A stretch of DNA of 37,943 bases from Brasilonema sp. UFV-L1 (GTDB taxonomy: Bacteria > Cyanobacteriota > Cyanobacteriia > Cyanobacteriales > Nostocaceae), in the NCBI RefSeq assembly GCF_012912105.1, contig NZ_QMEA01000061.1:1-37943 (forward strand). The letters are read 5' to 3'. A program made the translations under genes and the position numbers. Position 1 is the stretch's first letter. Each line of letters begins with the position of its first letter. Shown here piece by piece: positions 6,701-17,600 of the stretch. Below the pieces are notes generated by a model. It did no database searches, was not told the origin of the DNA, and worked only from the letters and a program-made list of their open reading frames with translations.

Positions 6701-8122
6701 ATGATGCCACAACAAGCAATAATCGCAGATGATTATCAAGCGTTCGCCCAACAAGAATTGGAAAGATATATTGAAGCTCAAGCCGAAAAAATTGCCCCAG
6801 ATGTAAATTTCTCTTTCCAAGCGCTACCAATTGCCACTGAGACTATCCTACGTCACGCACTAGCTCTGGCTAGTGAGAAACAAAAGCGGTCGCGCACAGA
6901 GTACAAAAAGCTGTTATCTGAGCATGGTTGGCTCAATGAAGACAAGAAATACCTCAAGGTGGCTGCTGCATTTGGTTCTTTCTCGCCCCAGGATTTAGTA
7001 CAAATCGAGCCAGATACCATCTTCCTACTGGCAAAGAACAGCAAGAAGTACCAGCCCGTCATTAACCAATTGCACGAGTCTGGAAAAGTTAGCCAACAGG
7101 TGGTTAGAGAACTCATTAAACAACAGCGCAAGTCCAGAGAGCCAAAGCCTGAGAAACCTAGTATATGGCGGCGAACGAAAAATGGTGGACGCTACTGTCA
7201 AATCCCACCTATCCACGAGGAACATGAGCGCACTGGTGTCACCTTACAGCAGATGATGGATTTTGAAGGGTTAACTGCACAGCAAATCGTGGCAGAAGCG
7301 ATTTCACTAAGGCAGGCATACCAGCAAGGGCGGCTGGTATTGGTTGATGATGCATACGCTTTGGAATCCCAACTCCACCAAAGTCTAACTCCTGAGATGA
7401 ACAGCGACCAAACAAATACGGTAGGAACAGACGAGGAAGGGGATGCCTGGGCGCAAGTTGTCGAAAAAACCATCAATCCAAATAATTTTAGTCAATTCCA
7501 AGCCCAGGAGCATCCAACAGCAGAAGAGGAAAATACCGATGGGTTGGATAAGCAACAACTCATTGAGTGCGATTGCACAGAGTGCAGCGCCCTTGCGGAG
7601 GATCATTCCAGTTCGAGTGATAACGTTTTAACTGTTGATGAGCAATCTTGGCTTGATTTTGTATCTGAGCCACAACTCAACCCTGGAACTAACTGCACGG
7701 GCGAACTAAAGTTTAACTCTGAGGTGAAACCGCCAGAACCTCCAGTTGAAATATCTGCCATTTCCCTACCAGTAGAGGAAAAGCCACTGACTTCAAGCCT
7801 TATAGCCCAAATGGTAAAACAAGCTGCTACTTGGTCAGAAGTTGTTCACATTACACAAAACTGCTCTCATGAATTAAAAAGCACTGCTTGGGAAATGCTA
7901 AATCCTCAAGAAAAGTGCCATATTCACCAACTGAAAAACCAACACTTAGAAAAATTAGCACTCATACCACAAGTAGGAAACAAAGTTTACTGGATGAATT
8001 GTCCTGCTCATCTTGCGAACTGGCAGCCGTTTTCAATTACCAGTATTCAAGGTGAGGAGGCAATGCTAGATATTTGTGCTTATCCAGTGCCACTGGCTCA
8101 ATTGCAGCTTTGCTCTACTTAA
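6701..8122 (+). CDS. Large uncharacterised protein with acidic central region
   Basis: The product is 473 residues from the ATG at 6701 (a second ATG follows directly). Upstream in-frame sequence exists but overlaps a HIP1-containing spacer and has no better signal. The N-terminal part (1-150) is helical and charged. A basic segment with KPSIWRRTKNGGRYCQIPP (about 152-170) looks like a nucleic-acid-contacting patch. A long acidic, Gln/Glu-rich disordered centre (about 220-340) follows, and then a compact C-terminus containing VYWMNCPAHLANWQPF. No family is recognised. Its position behind the duplicated helix-turn-helix gene suggests a shared role, perhaps in maintenance of an accessory element (inference). 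Confidence 0.6.
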   Translation: MMPQQAIIADDYQAFAQQELERYIEAQAEKIAPDVNFSFQALPIATETILRHALALASEKQKRSRTEYKKLLSEHGWLNEDKKYLKVAAAFGSFSPQDLVQIEPDTIFLLAKNSKKYQPVINQLHESGKVSQQVVRELIKQQRKSREPKPEKPSIWRRTKNGGRYCQIPPIHEEHERTGVTLQQMMDFEGLTAQQIVAEAISLRQAYQQGRLVLVDDAYALESQLHQSLTPEMNSDQTNTVGTDEEGDAWAQVVEKTINPNNFSQFQAQEHPTAEEENTDGLDKQQLIECDCTECSALAEDHSSSSDNVLTVDEQSWLDFVSEPQLNPGTNCTGELKFNSEVKPPEPPVEISAISLPVEEKPLTSSLIAQMVKQAATWSEVVHITQNCSHELKSTAWEMLNPQEKCHIHQLKNQHLEKLALIPQVGNKVYWMNCPAHLANWQPFSITSIQGEEAMLDICAYPVPLAQLQLCST

Positions 8123-8271
8123 ACACCTTCTTAGAACTTAAGCGAACCGTATTACGTCCAAGGTGAGGCAATAGCCATCACTGAAATTACCTGCGTTGTC
8201 TCCAGTTGTATAGTCCTCTTGCTACAATTTGGGGAAGTTAGAAGAAAATCAGGGTGAATAAAAGCCAAGCA

Positions 8272-11200
8272 CTATCTTGGTTGAAACCACTGGTAACAAA
8301 CAAGCTGAATATCTTCTGACTGAATAATTTTCGACGAGTTTAATTCTTTCTCTTCTTCAATTTGGTAATAATGGTCTTGATCAACAAACACCTCGTCTAG
8401 TTCAGAAACCAAAGCATTTAAATCTTTATGTTTAACATATTTTTCCCAAATGACTTTCATATCACGTTCGTAGATACTCAGGTTAACTGTAGTAATAACC
8501 TTTAATACCCGTCGCTTAACTTCCTGGTATGCTGCATCTTCATGTGTTGGACTAAATTGAGTCAAAGCTTGATAAATTTTCTGTAAAATCTTGCTTAGCT
8601 TAGGTTTGACTTGACTGCTAGTTTCCTGCTTTTTAAAGTTTGTCATCAAGTTACTTAAAGCCCCTTCTAAAATATCAAAGATGAAGTTATCAAACTTAAC
8701 CGGAAGTAGTTTGTTTGGAGGAGGAAAATCCTCAGCTTTACACTTGAGCCAGTTAAAAATTTTACGCTTATCCGTAACTAACTGATTTGGGTTAAGCGAA
8801 ATCACACCATTAATACGAGGGTAAAATTGCCAAAAGTGCTTATCTTTAGCACGAAATGCCATAAATATGCCTCCATCTCTAGCTTCAGGAATATAGAAAT
8901 GGCGGGTACTGTGAATCCCCAGTGGAATTTCTTCAGCTGCTTCCTCTCCTTCTTGTTTAAAAAATTCCAATAGGGGCAAACGCATTTCATCAAGAGACGC
9001 TAAATCAGCCGCTTGCTCAAGTTCCTCTAAAATTGCTTCTTTATCTGCATCGGTCACTGCTTTCTTAAGTCGGTATAATTCTTCTAATGATTTCTCTGAG
9101 ATGATTTCTCCTAAAACGCTAGCGTCTAATCCTACTTCTTTATCAATCACGGCTATTCGGGCTTGTAATCGTCGTACCAATCCGAGCAATGCCTCCAAAC
9201 CTTCTTCTGGAAAGCAGTTATAAATAAATAATTTTTCGTAGCTAGTACCCAAACGGTCAATTCGACCAGCACGCTGAATCATTCGTACTGGGTTCCAATG
9301 CAGGTCATAGTTAACTAAAACACCAGCATCTTGTAAATTTTGTCCTTCAGATAAAACGTCAGTGCAAATCAGAATATTAATTTCCTGATCTTGAATCTTT
9401 TGCTGTTCTTCCTGGCTTTGGCTGTTAGCTTTAGGCGCAAAGCATTTAACTTTTTCCTCTCTTTGCTTACTAGGAGTTTCACCAGTGATTTTGTCAATTC
9501 TAGGTAAGCTCTCATCTATTGCCAGTGTCTTTAACCAGTCTTCATCTGACAGTAACTGATTGTACAAATAATCAGCCGTGTCTTTGAAATAGCTGAAAAC
9601 CAAGACTTTCTGCCTCTTAAGCTCGCAAGCCAGCAATTCTTTGAATGCTGCTAGCTTGCGGTCGAAATCACGTCCTAGTTCTACATCTTTTTCAATTTGA
9701 CAAAGTGTGTTTATAATACTATTGAGAATATTGATGTCTGATTGAATTTGCGAACTTAATTCCTCAATTTGGTAATCATTGGGATCAATCTCATCTAAAG
9801 AGTTGATAAGTTCTTCGACGGAAATATTTTCCTCTTCATCTGTCTGTGCTGCTAGAATCTTGCGAAAAATCTTACTATCTAGCAGCTTACCTTGTTGTAA
9901 AAATGTAAAAAATCTTGATTGAAAATCCCTCTGATTGCAGATACTACTTTCAAAAGCAATCAGGGAACTTTCTAGCCGCTTCAGATACAGCGACTTTATT
10001 AGGCTAACAAGAGCGTCTTTGCGCTTGATATCATCTTCTTCTTGATTAGTTTTTCGCTTCTTAAACGCTTTAATGTTATAAGGAGCGAGATGCAATTCAT
10101 CAATTTTATTTGCTATCCCAGCGTAAAGTCCCTGAAAACTAGCTTCAAAATTATAGGTAAACTGTTTTAATTCTCGTTTGGGAAAGCGAATCTTTTGACC
10201 AGCGATATAAATTTCTTCTCCAGCAAGCTGCCGCTTGATAACATCCTGGCGAGAGCGCCTTACCATTGATTGGAAAAGCAGTTCAGTAATCTCTACATCA
10301 CCCTTGCTCAAAGCTTTAAAGTAAGTTTTTAGATTGGGAATACCCCACTCTCGGTAATATGTTTCAGTATTACGCGTTAGTAATAAAATTTGATGGTAAA
10401 GGTCATAAATGCTAGTATTTATTGGCGTTGCAGTTAATAGTAATACCTGCTTGTTTCGCTTACCACTGCCAATAATTTTTTGTAAATTTCGGTATCGATT
10501 GGTTGCACTATTACGAAAGTTATGCGATTCATCGACGACGATGATGTCATATTTGTTGTAGCGGCGGTTATCGAAGGTTTTAAGGCTAATTTCCTCCTGG
10601 GAAACTACATCTGCTTTAACTCCGTACTCATCCAGCTTTTTGAGCCACACCAAATCCCGCAATTGGGCTGGACATATCACCAGCGCACGAGGCACATAAC
10701 CAGGACGTCTGTCTTTAATAAGGTAGTGGTCAATCACTCGCAAGCCAATATAAGTTTTACCCAAACCTACAGCATCTGCCACCATACAACCCCGGTGACG
10801 CTCCAGCAACCTTACAGCACGCTCAAACCCTTCTTGTTGAAAACTAGCGAGTTCTAAGCTTGTGCGAACACTCCCTTGTGCCAAAGTGTCTTCTTTAAAA
10901 AGTTCGTAAAGTGCTTTTAAAAAGACCTGATAGGGTGTATATGCTTTACTGCCAAATTTAGAGGCATTCAGAGCATCAATTAGTTTGGCTTTGTACTCTT
11001 TATCAACACTTTTGTCATTCCAGAATTTCTCAAACCAATTTTGGCGAAGGTCTTGAGCAATTACTGATGTTTTATTCAAAACATTTAATTCTGTATTACC
11101 ACTCAATCCAGCAGGAGTGAAGTTACTAGAACCAATGATACTGTAGTTGTCAAAAATGTAAGCTTTGGCGTGGAGAAATGGCACATTTTCAGTTATGGCA

Positions 11201-11553
11201 CCATAAAGTCTGACATGGATATGGTGTTGTTGTAGATATGCAATTAAACGGTCAATTTGCTGTTTGTATTGCAACTTGAATTTCTCTGTTTCTAGTTGCT
11301 TTTGAATATCGTAACGGAAGTAGCGGGTTAAGTCGATGCGATCGCCTTCTGCTGGTCGAATCGTGGGATCACGACCAATTAGCAGGCGTAGGTGAGTTAA
11401 AGTGTTGAAAGCTTGCTCTAACCGTATCCATGCCTCAATCCGGAAAAACCCAGTCGCTATGTCTAAGTTTGTTTGCCTCTCATCCAGAACCAGCGAGCGC
11501 AAAACATCTTCTAATTTATGTTGATTATTGTCTACATAATCTGGGAGAGCCAT
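8272..11553 (-). CDS. PLD-nuclease/SNF2-family helicase fusion
   Basis: The product is 1093 residues from the ATG at 11551-11553 (AGG about 10 bases upstream; the longer start has no support). Residues about 25-180 form one phospholipase-D-type nuclease domain with the H-x-K pair H128/K130, followed by GSSNFT (141-146); such domains work as dimers. A superfamily 2 SNF2-like helicase follows: Walker A DAVGLGKT (260-267), DESH box (341-344), LTATP (373-377), motif V TDVLSEGQNLQDA (731-743) and motif VI QRAGRIDRLG (760-769). The C-terminal 300 residues are uncharacterised. SNF2 proteins with PLD domains occur in several phage-defence operons (for example DISARM encodes separate SNF2 and PLD proteins). 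It lies 109 bases downstream of the sigma/ATPase fusion gene, so the two likely form one operon. The defence role is inferred. Confidence 0.88.
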   Translation of the reverse strand: MALPDYVDNNQHKLEDVLRSLVLDERQTNLDIATGFFRIEAWIRLEQAFNTLTHLRLLIGRDPTIRPAEGDRIDLTRYFRYDIQKQLETEKFKLQYKQQIDRLIAYLQQHHIHVRLYGAITENVPFLHAKAYIFDNYSIIGSSNFTPAGLSGNTELNVLNKTSVIAQDLRQNWFEKFWNDKSVDKEYKAKLIDALNASKFGSKAYTPYQVFLKALYELFKEDTLAQGSVRTSLELASFQQEGFERAVRLLERHRGCMVADAVGLGKTYIGLRVIDHYLIKDRRPGYVPRALVICPAQLRDLVWLKKLDEYGVKADVVSQEEISLKTFDNRRYNKYDIIVVDESHNFRNSATNRYRNLQKIIGSGKRNKQVLLLTATPINTSIYDLYHQILLLTRNTETYYREWGIPNLKTYFKALSKGDVEITELLFQSMVRRSRQDVIKRQLAGEEIYIAGQKIRFPKRELKQFTYNFEASFQGLYAGIANKIDELHLAPYNIKAFKKRKTNQEEDDIKRKDALVSLIKSLYLKRLESSLIAFESSICNQRDFQSRFFTFLQQGKLLDSKIFRKILAAQTDEEENISVEELINSLDEIDPNDYQIEELSSQIQSDINILNSIINTLCQIEKDVELGRDFDRKLAAFKELLACELKRQKVLVFSYFKDTADYLYNQLLSDEDWLKTLAIDESLPRIDKITGETPSKQREEKVKCFAPKANSQSQEEQQKIQDQEINILICTDVLSEGQNLQDAGVLVNYDLHWNPVRMIQRAGRIDRLGTSYEKLFIYNCFPEEGLEALLGLVRRLQARIAVIDKEVGLDASVLGEIISEKSLEELYRLKKAVTDADKEAILEELEQAADLASLDEMRLPLLEFFKQEGEEAAEEIPLGIHSTRHFYIPEARDGGIFMAFRAKDKHFWQFYPRINGVISLNPNQLVTDKRKIFNWLKCKAEDFPPPNKLLPVKFDNFIFDILEGALSNLMTNFKKQETSSQVKPKLSKILQKIYQALTQFSPTHEDAAYQEVKRRVLKVITTVNLSIYERDMKVIWEKYVKHKDLNALVSELDEVFVDQDHYYQIEEEKELNSSKIIQSEDIQLVCYQWFQPR

Positions 11554-11662
11554 AATTGACACACCTTTTACCAGGAAAATATGATTCACAAATATTTTTG
11601 TTAGGTGAGTATCGCCCACCAGGATAAGTTTTACCCTTCCTTACCAAGAAAGGGATGCAGTC

Positions 11663-14600
11663 TTAATCTCTAGTAGCTTTCAGAATATGACCAATCACTG
11701 GTTGAACACACCAATAGTCCTTACCCTCTTTTTTTCCGACAGGATAGACAAAACTTAGTAGATCTGCCCATCTCAAAACTTTTTTCACAACATCGGGTTG
11801 GATATCATCTATTAAAGCTACTAATTCTTCAGTAGAAATACTATCTTCCGAATTTTGACACCAATCAGCTAAATCTTGTAGTACTTTCTGTTGCTCATAA
11901 TGCTCAATACCTAACTGTACTGTAATGAAGTCAAGTGCTTCTTGAGAGTTATTAAATGAATCTTTGAGTTCTTCTAAATGAAGTTCCCAATGATGTATAG
12001 CAGACTTGGAATTTTGGTAGAAACGGTTTAGTAGTGTTGACCAATTTCCTGTAACTGCGGTAATTTTTTCTCGACTGTCTTTATCACTGGGAAAATTACA
12101 ATCTTGTAACCATTGCCGTAAAGCTGTATCATGCCAAGGTTTTAAACTCAAAGTGGTCAGTCCATTCATTGAATGAAATTCTGTGTTATTTTTGCTAATT
12201 AACTGCCACGCTTTTTGAGGATCAGCAATAAATACCACCCGTACAAAGGAATTTTTTGCCCTCAATCTTCCAACAGGTTCTATTGCCTCATTAATCCAGT
12301 GCTGATTCCAAGGACAAGAAGCAGACACAAAAATGATTGTTATACCATCTTTTTGGCGATTGCGAAGTCGCTCTTTTAAGCGTTGGAAAAAATCATCTTT
12401 TGATAAGATGTCCTCCCAATAATAGTAGAAAAATTCCTTTTTCTTAGCTAGAACTGATTCCAGATAAAGCTTCAAGTTATCAAGTCCTGCTGCTAGAGTA
12501 CCAAATATCATGGAGACTCCATTTTCAGGAAGCAGAATTTTTGATTCCTGCTGAGCTGTTAAGAAGCTGCGCTTGGAGTTATCCTTAGTACTGATGATGC
12601 AACGAAAAGTTGCAGGTTCATATTCTAGGGGAATTTCGCGGGGTTCTAAAAGTGCTGCTTCAATTTCTTCAGGAGTTCCCATTAGCAGTAGTACGTTGGG
12701 ACTTCTTAAGGTGAAGCGACCCTTACTGGTCACACGTAAAACCCCTAATCCGACCATTTCTTCTAGCAGAACCTGAATTTCATCTGATGATAAACCTTGG
12801 AAGCCTTCATACCACCATGTCAGCACTTCATTACGAATCCAAGACACACCGAAACCATCCACCATACCATTTTCACCTTCTATGGAGTCATTGGCAATTG
12901 TGTAAGCAATCACTTCGTAGCGTCGGTCTAATTGCAGCGTCCACATAAAGCGATCGCGGATAGCTTTACGTAAGTCTTGGTTATTGTAAGCGTCATCAAC
13001 TTGCTGCGAAGTGATTATATAAGGAGGACTGTCTTTGGCATCAAAATTAGCGATATCAGGGTTAGTAACGTGCCTGAGCAATTGTTGACAGTAAAGTTGT
13101 ATTAAGCTGGGATAATAATTAGTCTGCGAAAGAATACGTGTTACCAAATCAGGAGATTCAAAGCGATAGCCAATGCTAGCAAATGGACGTTCAATTAAGG
13201 CTCTCGCTTCCCGCATTTCACCATTATTTAGCAGCGGACCAATACAAATCGGTTCTCCCAAATGAGCCAAAGGATGGTTCTCAAGCTTGGTAGTGCGCTG
13301 TACGTTATGTAAACCAGCAAATACTACCTTGAAGCGGCGATTTGTTCTGTCCATTAATCCTTTCAAACGAGCTGAGCGGATAAAGTCTCCCTTTTCCTTG
13401 TCTGCTGTGGATTTTTTGCTATCAGCTTCCAGAAACTTATCGGCTTCATCTAGTAACAACAAAATCTGGCGATTTTCGTCTTGCTCAAGCCAAAGTTGGA
13501 TTTGCTTGAACAGTTCATCAGGCTTTACACGGCTGGACGTTGTATCAGGAATGACGCCCAAACGTTTCAACTCAGCTGCCAGTATATTCCAAATTTCATC
13601 AATGTCTCTGTCATAACCAATTGCTTCGGCTTTGAGGTCGAGCCAAATTGCGATTTTTCCTTGCCTTGGTGAGTGAAAAGTACGCTCGACGAAGCGCAGC
13701 AAGACTGTTTTACCTAACTGTCGTCCGCCATAAATAAAGCAAGAACCTGTAGGAGCAATAATTGAGTCTCGCTCTCGTTCCCGCCCATAAAACATTTCTG
13801 GGGGAACAAACCCTGAAGTAGTTGTATACGGTTCTAGGAAAGTGAAAGGCAAGGTACACTCAAACAATATAGGTAAACGTGCGCCCCTTTCTCCGCACAG
13901 ATAAAACATGACAGCATCGTCGATAACTATGAAGGTGCGGCGACGTTCCTGACATAAACGCGCGAGGTCTCGGCGTCTTTTTTCCGTCATTCGTCCAAAA
14001 TGGAACACAAGTACTTTAGAGCCAACAGATGTATTCCCTACTGCATTGAGAATATCCTCCTCAGGTGGTCTATCCCATACACACAATATGCGGTAGCGCC
14101 CTTTAGCTTCTGAACCATAGGCTGGAACGGGACAACGCTTTTTGTCTTGAATTGCTTCAGTGGTAAAGTCAACCCAAAGAGAATTACCAACTTTTTTGAT
14201 AATAATATCTGCTATGTTAAAACCTAGACTGCTAAGAATTTGACTGACATCTTTATCAGTGATTGCTTGCTTTCTTCCCTTAACCGCAAACCAAGTATCA
14301 AGCATTTGAGCTGCTTGTTTTGCCTGAGCGCCCGGTACTTGCCGCATCTGGAGTGGTTCAATACTGCTACTACTTGCATGAATTTTGTTAATTAACTCGC
14401 GTCGCCTGTTTGGATTCCGGTCAGCAGGCTCAAGTAGTTCTTCTATTGAAGAATAGTTATCCCTAAAGAAGTCTACAAAAGCATCTCTCCTATTTTCTGA
14501 TTCGGGTATTTGTCGTCCCTGCTGCACCATATCTATATATTCATTGGCAGTCAGGACATCACCTTTATCTAATACACTGTTAATTCGTGCATAAGCGGGT

Positions 14601-17600
14601 TTGTCTTCCCCTATTTCTTGAATTAGTTTTTTTCTAGTCTCATCGATTTTTTCTTGTCGTTTGGTGTTAATTGCTTCACGTATAGCTTGTAGATGCAAAA
14701 GTTTATCGGTAAAACGTAGAGTGATTTTTATAGCATTTTCTATGCTTTCAATTTGTGCTGCATAATCTAAACGCTCAGTTTCTCTCAACAAACCCAAACC
14801 AACATTATCTTCTAGTTTTTTTCTCGTTTCATCGACAGCTTTCTCTAATTCTTCTCGACAGTTATCAATATCACGCGTTCGTTGTTGTTCAAGTTGCTCA
14901 ATATCAATTGTGGTGTCTGGATTGGCTCGAATATACTCAATAATTCGCTCAGTCGCCTCGTGGTCTTTACTATTGCTTTGCAACTGAAAAGCTGTTACCC
15001 AATTACAATGATCTTGTTCAACTATATTAATAATTTCCTTCACAAGCAAGTTTGAGCTTTTGACTTGAGGTTGCCAATCAGAGTCCATTACCAGCGAAGG
15101 GATTTTGAGCAATTCAGCATGAAGGAGATATTTTAACTCCGGCTCGATATTTGGTAAAGTCCCGTTGGGTTCAAAAAGATTGCGAATGTCTTCTACTGCT
15201 TTTCTACAACAAGAAATTCCCGCCTTAATCAATACAGAAGAATTTCTCGTATCGAAATTATCTAATTCTTGTAAAACGATTTTGTGAAGATTTGTAAGGT
15301 TTTGTTGCAATTGTTGAGCTTGAGTGTGAGCATAATTGTTGTTATTGCCCATGCGAGATTCTTGCAGTAAAATCCATTGACGTGCAAAGTTCACGGCTTC
15401 CCGAATGTGCTGACGAATCTGATTGAGAGCAATACCAGTGATGGTTTCACCGCTACTACGAATCAGACCTAGCTCGCGTTGCATACGTTTGACTTCTTCG
15501 TTAATCTGGGCTTCAGAAGACAATCGCTGCACATAATTTTTGACAACATCTAGCTGTCTCAAATTATTTTGCCTGATAGGTAATAGCAGTGAATAAATAG
15601 GTTGATTGGGCTTAATCCACTCGTTCCACACTGCCTTGGCTGGTCCATAAATCATATTTAAACGCGGAGCTTGAGTCCACCAAGCTTCAGCAGAGGAACG
15701 CAAAGCAGCTATCTCGGCTTCCCGCACCGTTTGATTCCTGACTATCTTGATGGCTGCGGTATCCAAAGCTAAACCTTGGTTACCATACTTAGAGATGGTT
15801 TGGCAATATTTATATAGTTGGTTAAAACCTTCTCCTAACCGCAGTAAGAGGAGAATTGCTGGAGCTTGAGTATTTGGTGCTAGCAATGCTGGACGTAATG
15901 CGGCTGTTGCTAGAAGTAAACTAATTGCTTGGTTCCACTCAGTGTCTCCATCAACAAAACAGTTGTTGCTTATATTAGTGAAATCACTCCTAAGAATGGT
16001 TGCAATCTCTCCTAATCCTGCGTCATAGCGCACATGGCAACCTAAAATGACTCCCCGAATTATTTCTGGCGGTAAATGGGGTTGGAAATTAGGGTATAGC
16101 TCTATCAAGCAACATGCTAAATGATACGCAAAACTAAGTTTCTTTTCTCCAAGCAGTTGCCAAATTTGGTTACGAAGGGCTAACGGATGTTGTTCATTAA
16201 TATTATCGCTGATGGAGATAGTATTTTTTTGTTTTGTATCCTCTGCCGTTAACTCGTATTGAAGCTGTACCTCTTCCTCCCTTAATTCCTCCTCAAAAGC
16301 ATTCTGAGAAACTTCGAGTTTGGGCAAGGGCGGAGTTACAATTTCTTTGTTAGCTGTTGTTTGAGAAGGTGTGGTTAATGTTGTAGCTGGTTGAGGATCT
16401 ATTATAAGTTCATTGCTAGCTAGTGTAATAGCTGACTCTAGCTGTGCTGCATTTGATTTTCTTGTAGTTTGTTGCTTTGGTGGAGCCACTATTTTTAGTT
16501 TAGGAGGCTCAAAATTGGAGATTGCCTCATCTCCTTTAATACTTGAAGCTGAGGGTAAATCTTGTATGAGTTCTTCTCGAACTATAAGTCCTCCTGTCAA
16601 CGCTGCTAAAGCTAAAGGCATACCCAACGATTGGGTAACAGCTGTCTGTAATTCTGCTAAATGTTGGTAGTCAGCAGACTCGCGAACTGATATCAGTGCC
16701 AACAATTTCGAGAATACATGATTGCTATCAGCTAAGCTTTGAGTATCAGGATGTTCAGACCCCTGTGATTCTAAAAGGGCTTGGTAGAGTTCACGGGCTT
16801 TTATCTGACATTCCTGTAAAGGTTGAAAATCGCTTTCTACTCGATGGGCTATAGCCAAAATACGCTGTAAAACTGTCAAAGCAGAAATACGTACTTCCTC
16901 GCCTTTTGCTTTTTTCTTCTCCACCTCTACAACAGATTGCAACAAAGATTCAAGATCACGGCAGGAAACAATTTCATCAAGCTTAGGAATGGGCGATACT
17001 TCAGAGGAGGCAGCTAATTCCAGCACGATGTTACACAACTGAGCAAAAATTTTTCGACATTCCTCTATCTCTAAAATTAACTCTTCGGTTAGAGGTATAC
17101 CAGGGTTTTGTAACTCTCTCGTCGCCTTTATTAATTGGTCACCAAGTTTAGAAAATCTAGTTTGTAGAGAAGTAAGTTGTGCCAGTATATTTGTTGAATT
17201 GTATTCCATGATTTTCATCGTTCGACTCAAAGGAATTTCTCTCATATTGGTGACGCTGTGAAGAGTCTCTTGACCAGAAGTATAATTCTGATTTTTTTCT
17301 TCTAAATTGACTCTATTAGTTGAAGCTTTGGGGGAGAGAAAAGTCTCTTCTTTAGAAAAAGGAGTAACCCTTGGAAGAATATATTGCTGATGTTTAATTA
17401 TTTTGGGCTTCCATAAACGTAATTTATTTAATCCTTTCTCCTCAATTTGACGAATTCGCTCGCGTGTTAAATTATAGTAATCACCAATTTTTTGTAATGA
17501 TTTCCCGCTTTGAGCGTCAAACCCATATCTCATTTTTAAAATATCTCGGGTGCGAGTGTCGAGGATATTCAAGAGAGTTTCTATTTCTTCCTGCAACAGA

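Noticed and set aside
8140-8256. Short frame reading VQGEAIAI, echoed by GEAIAI at 6626-6645
   Set aside because: The match is short and driven by a HIP1-like GCGATCGC context; no longer similarity supports a gene relic.
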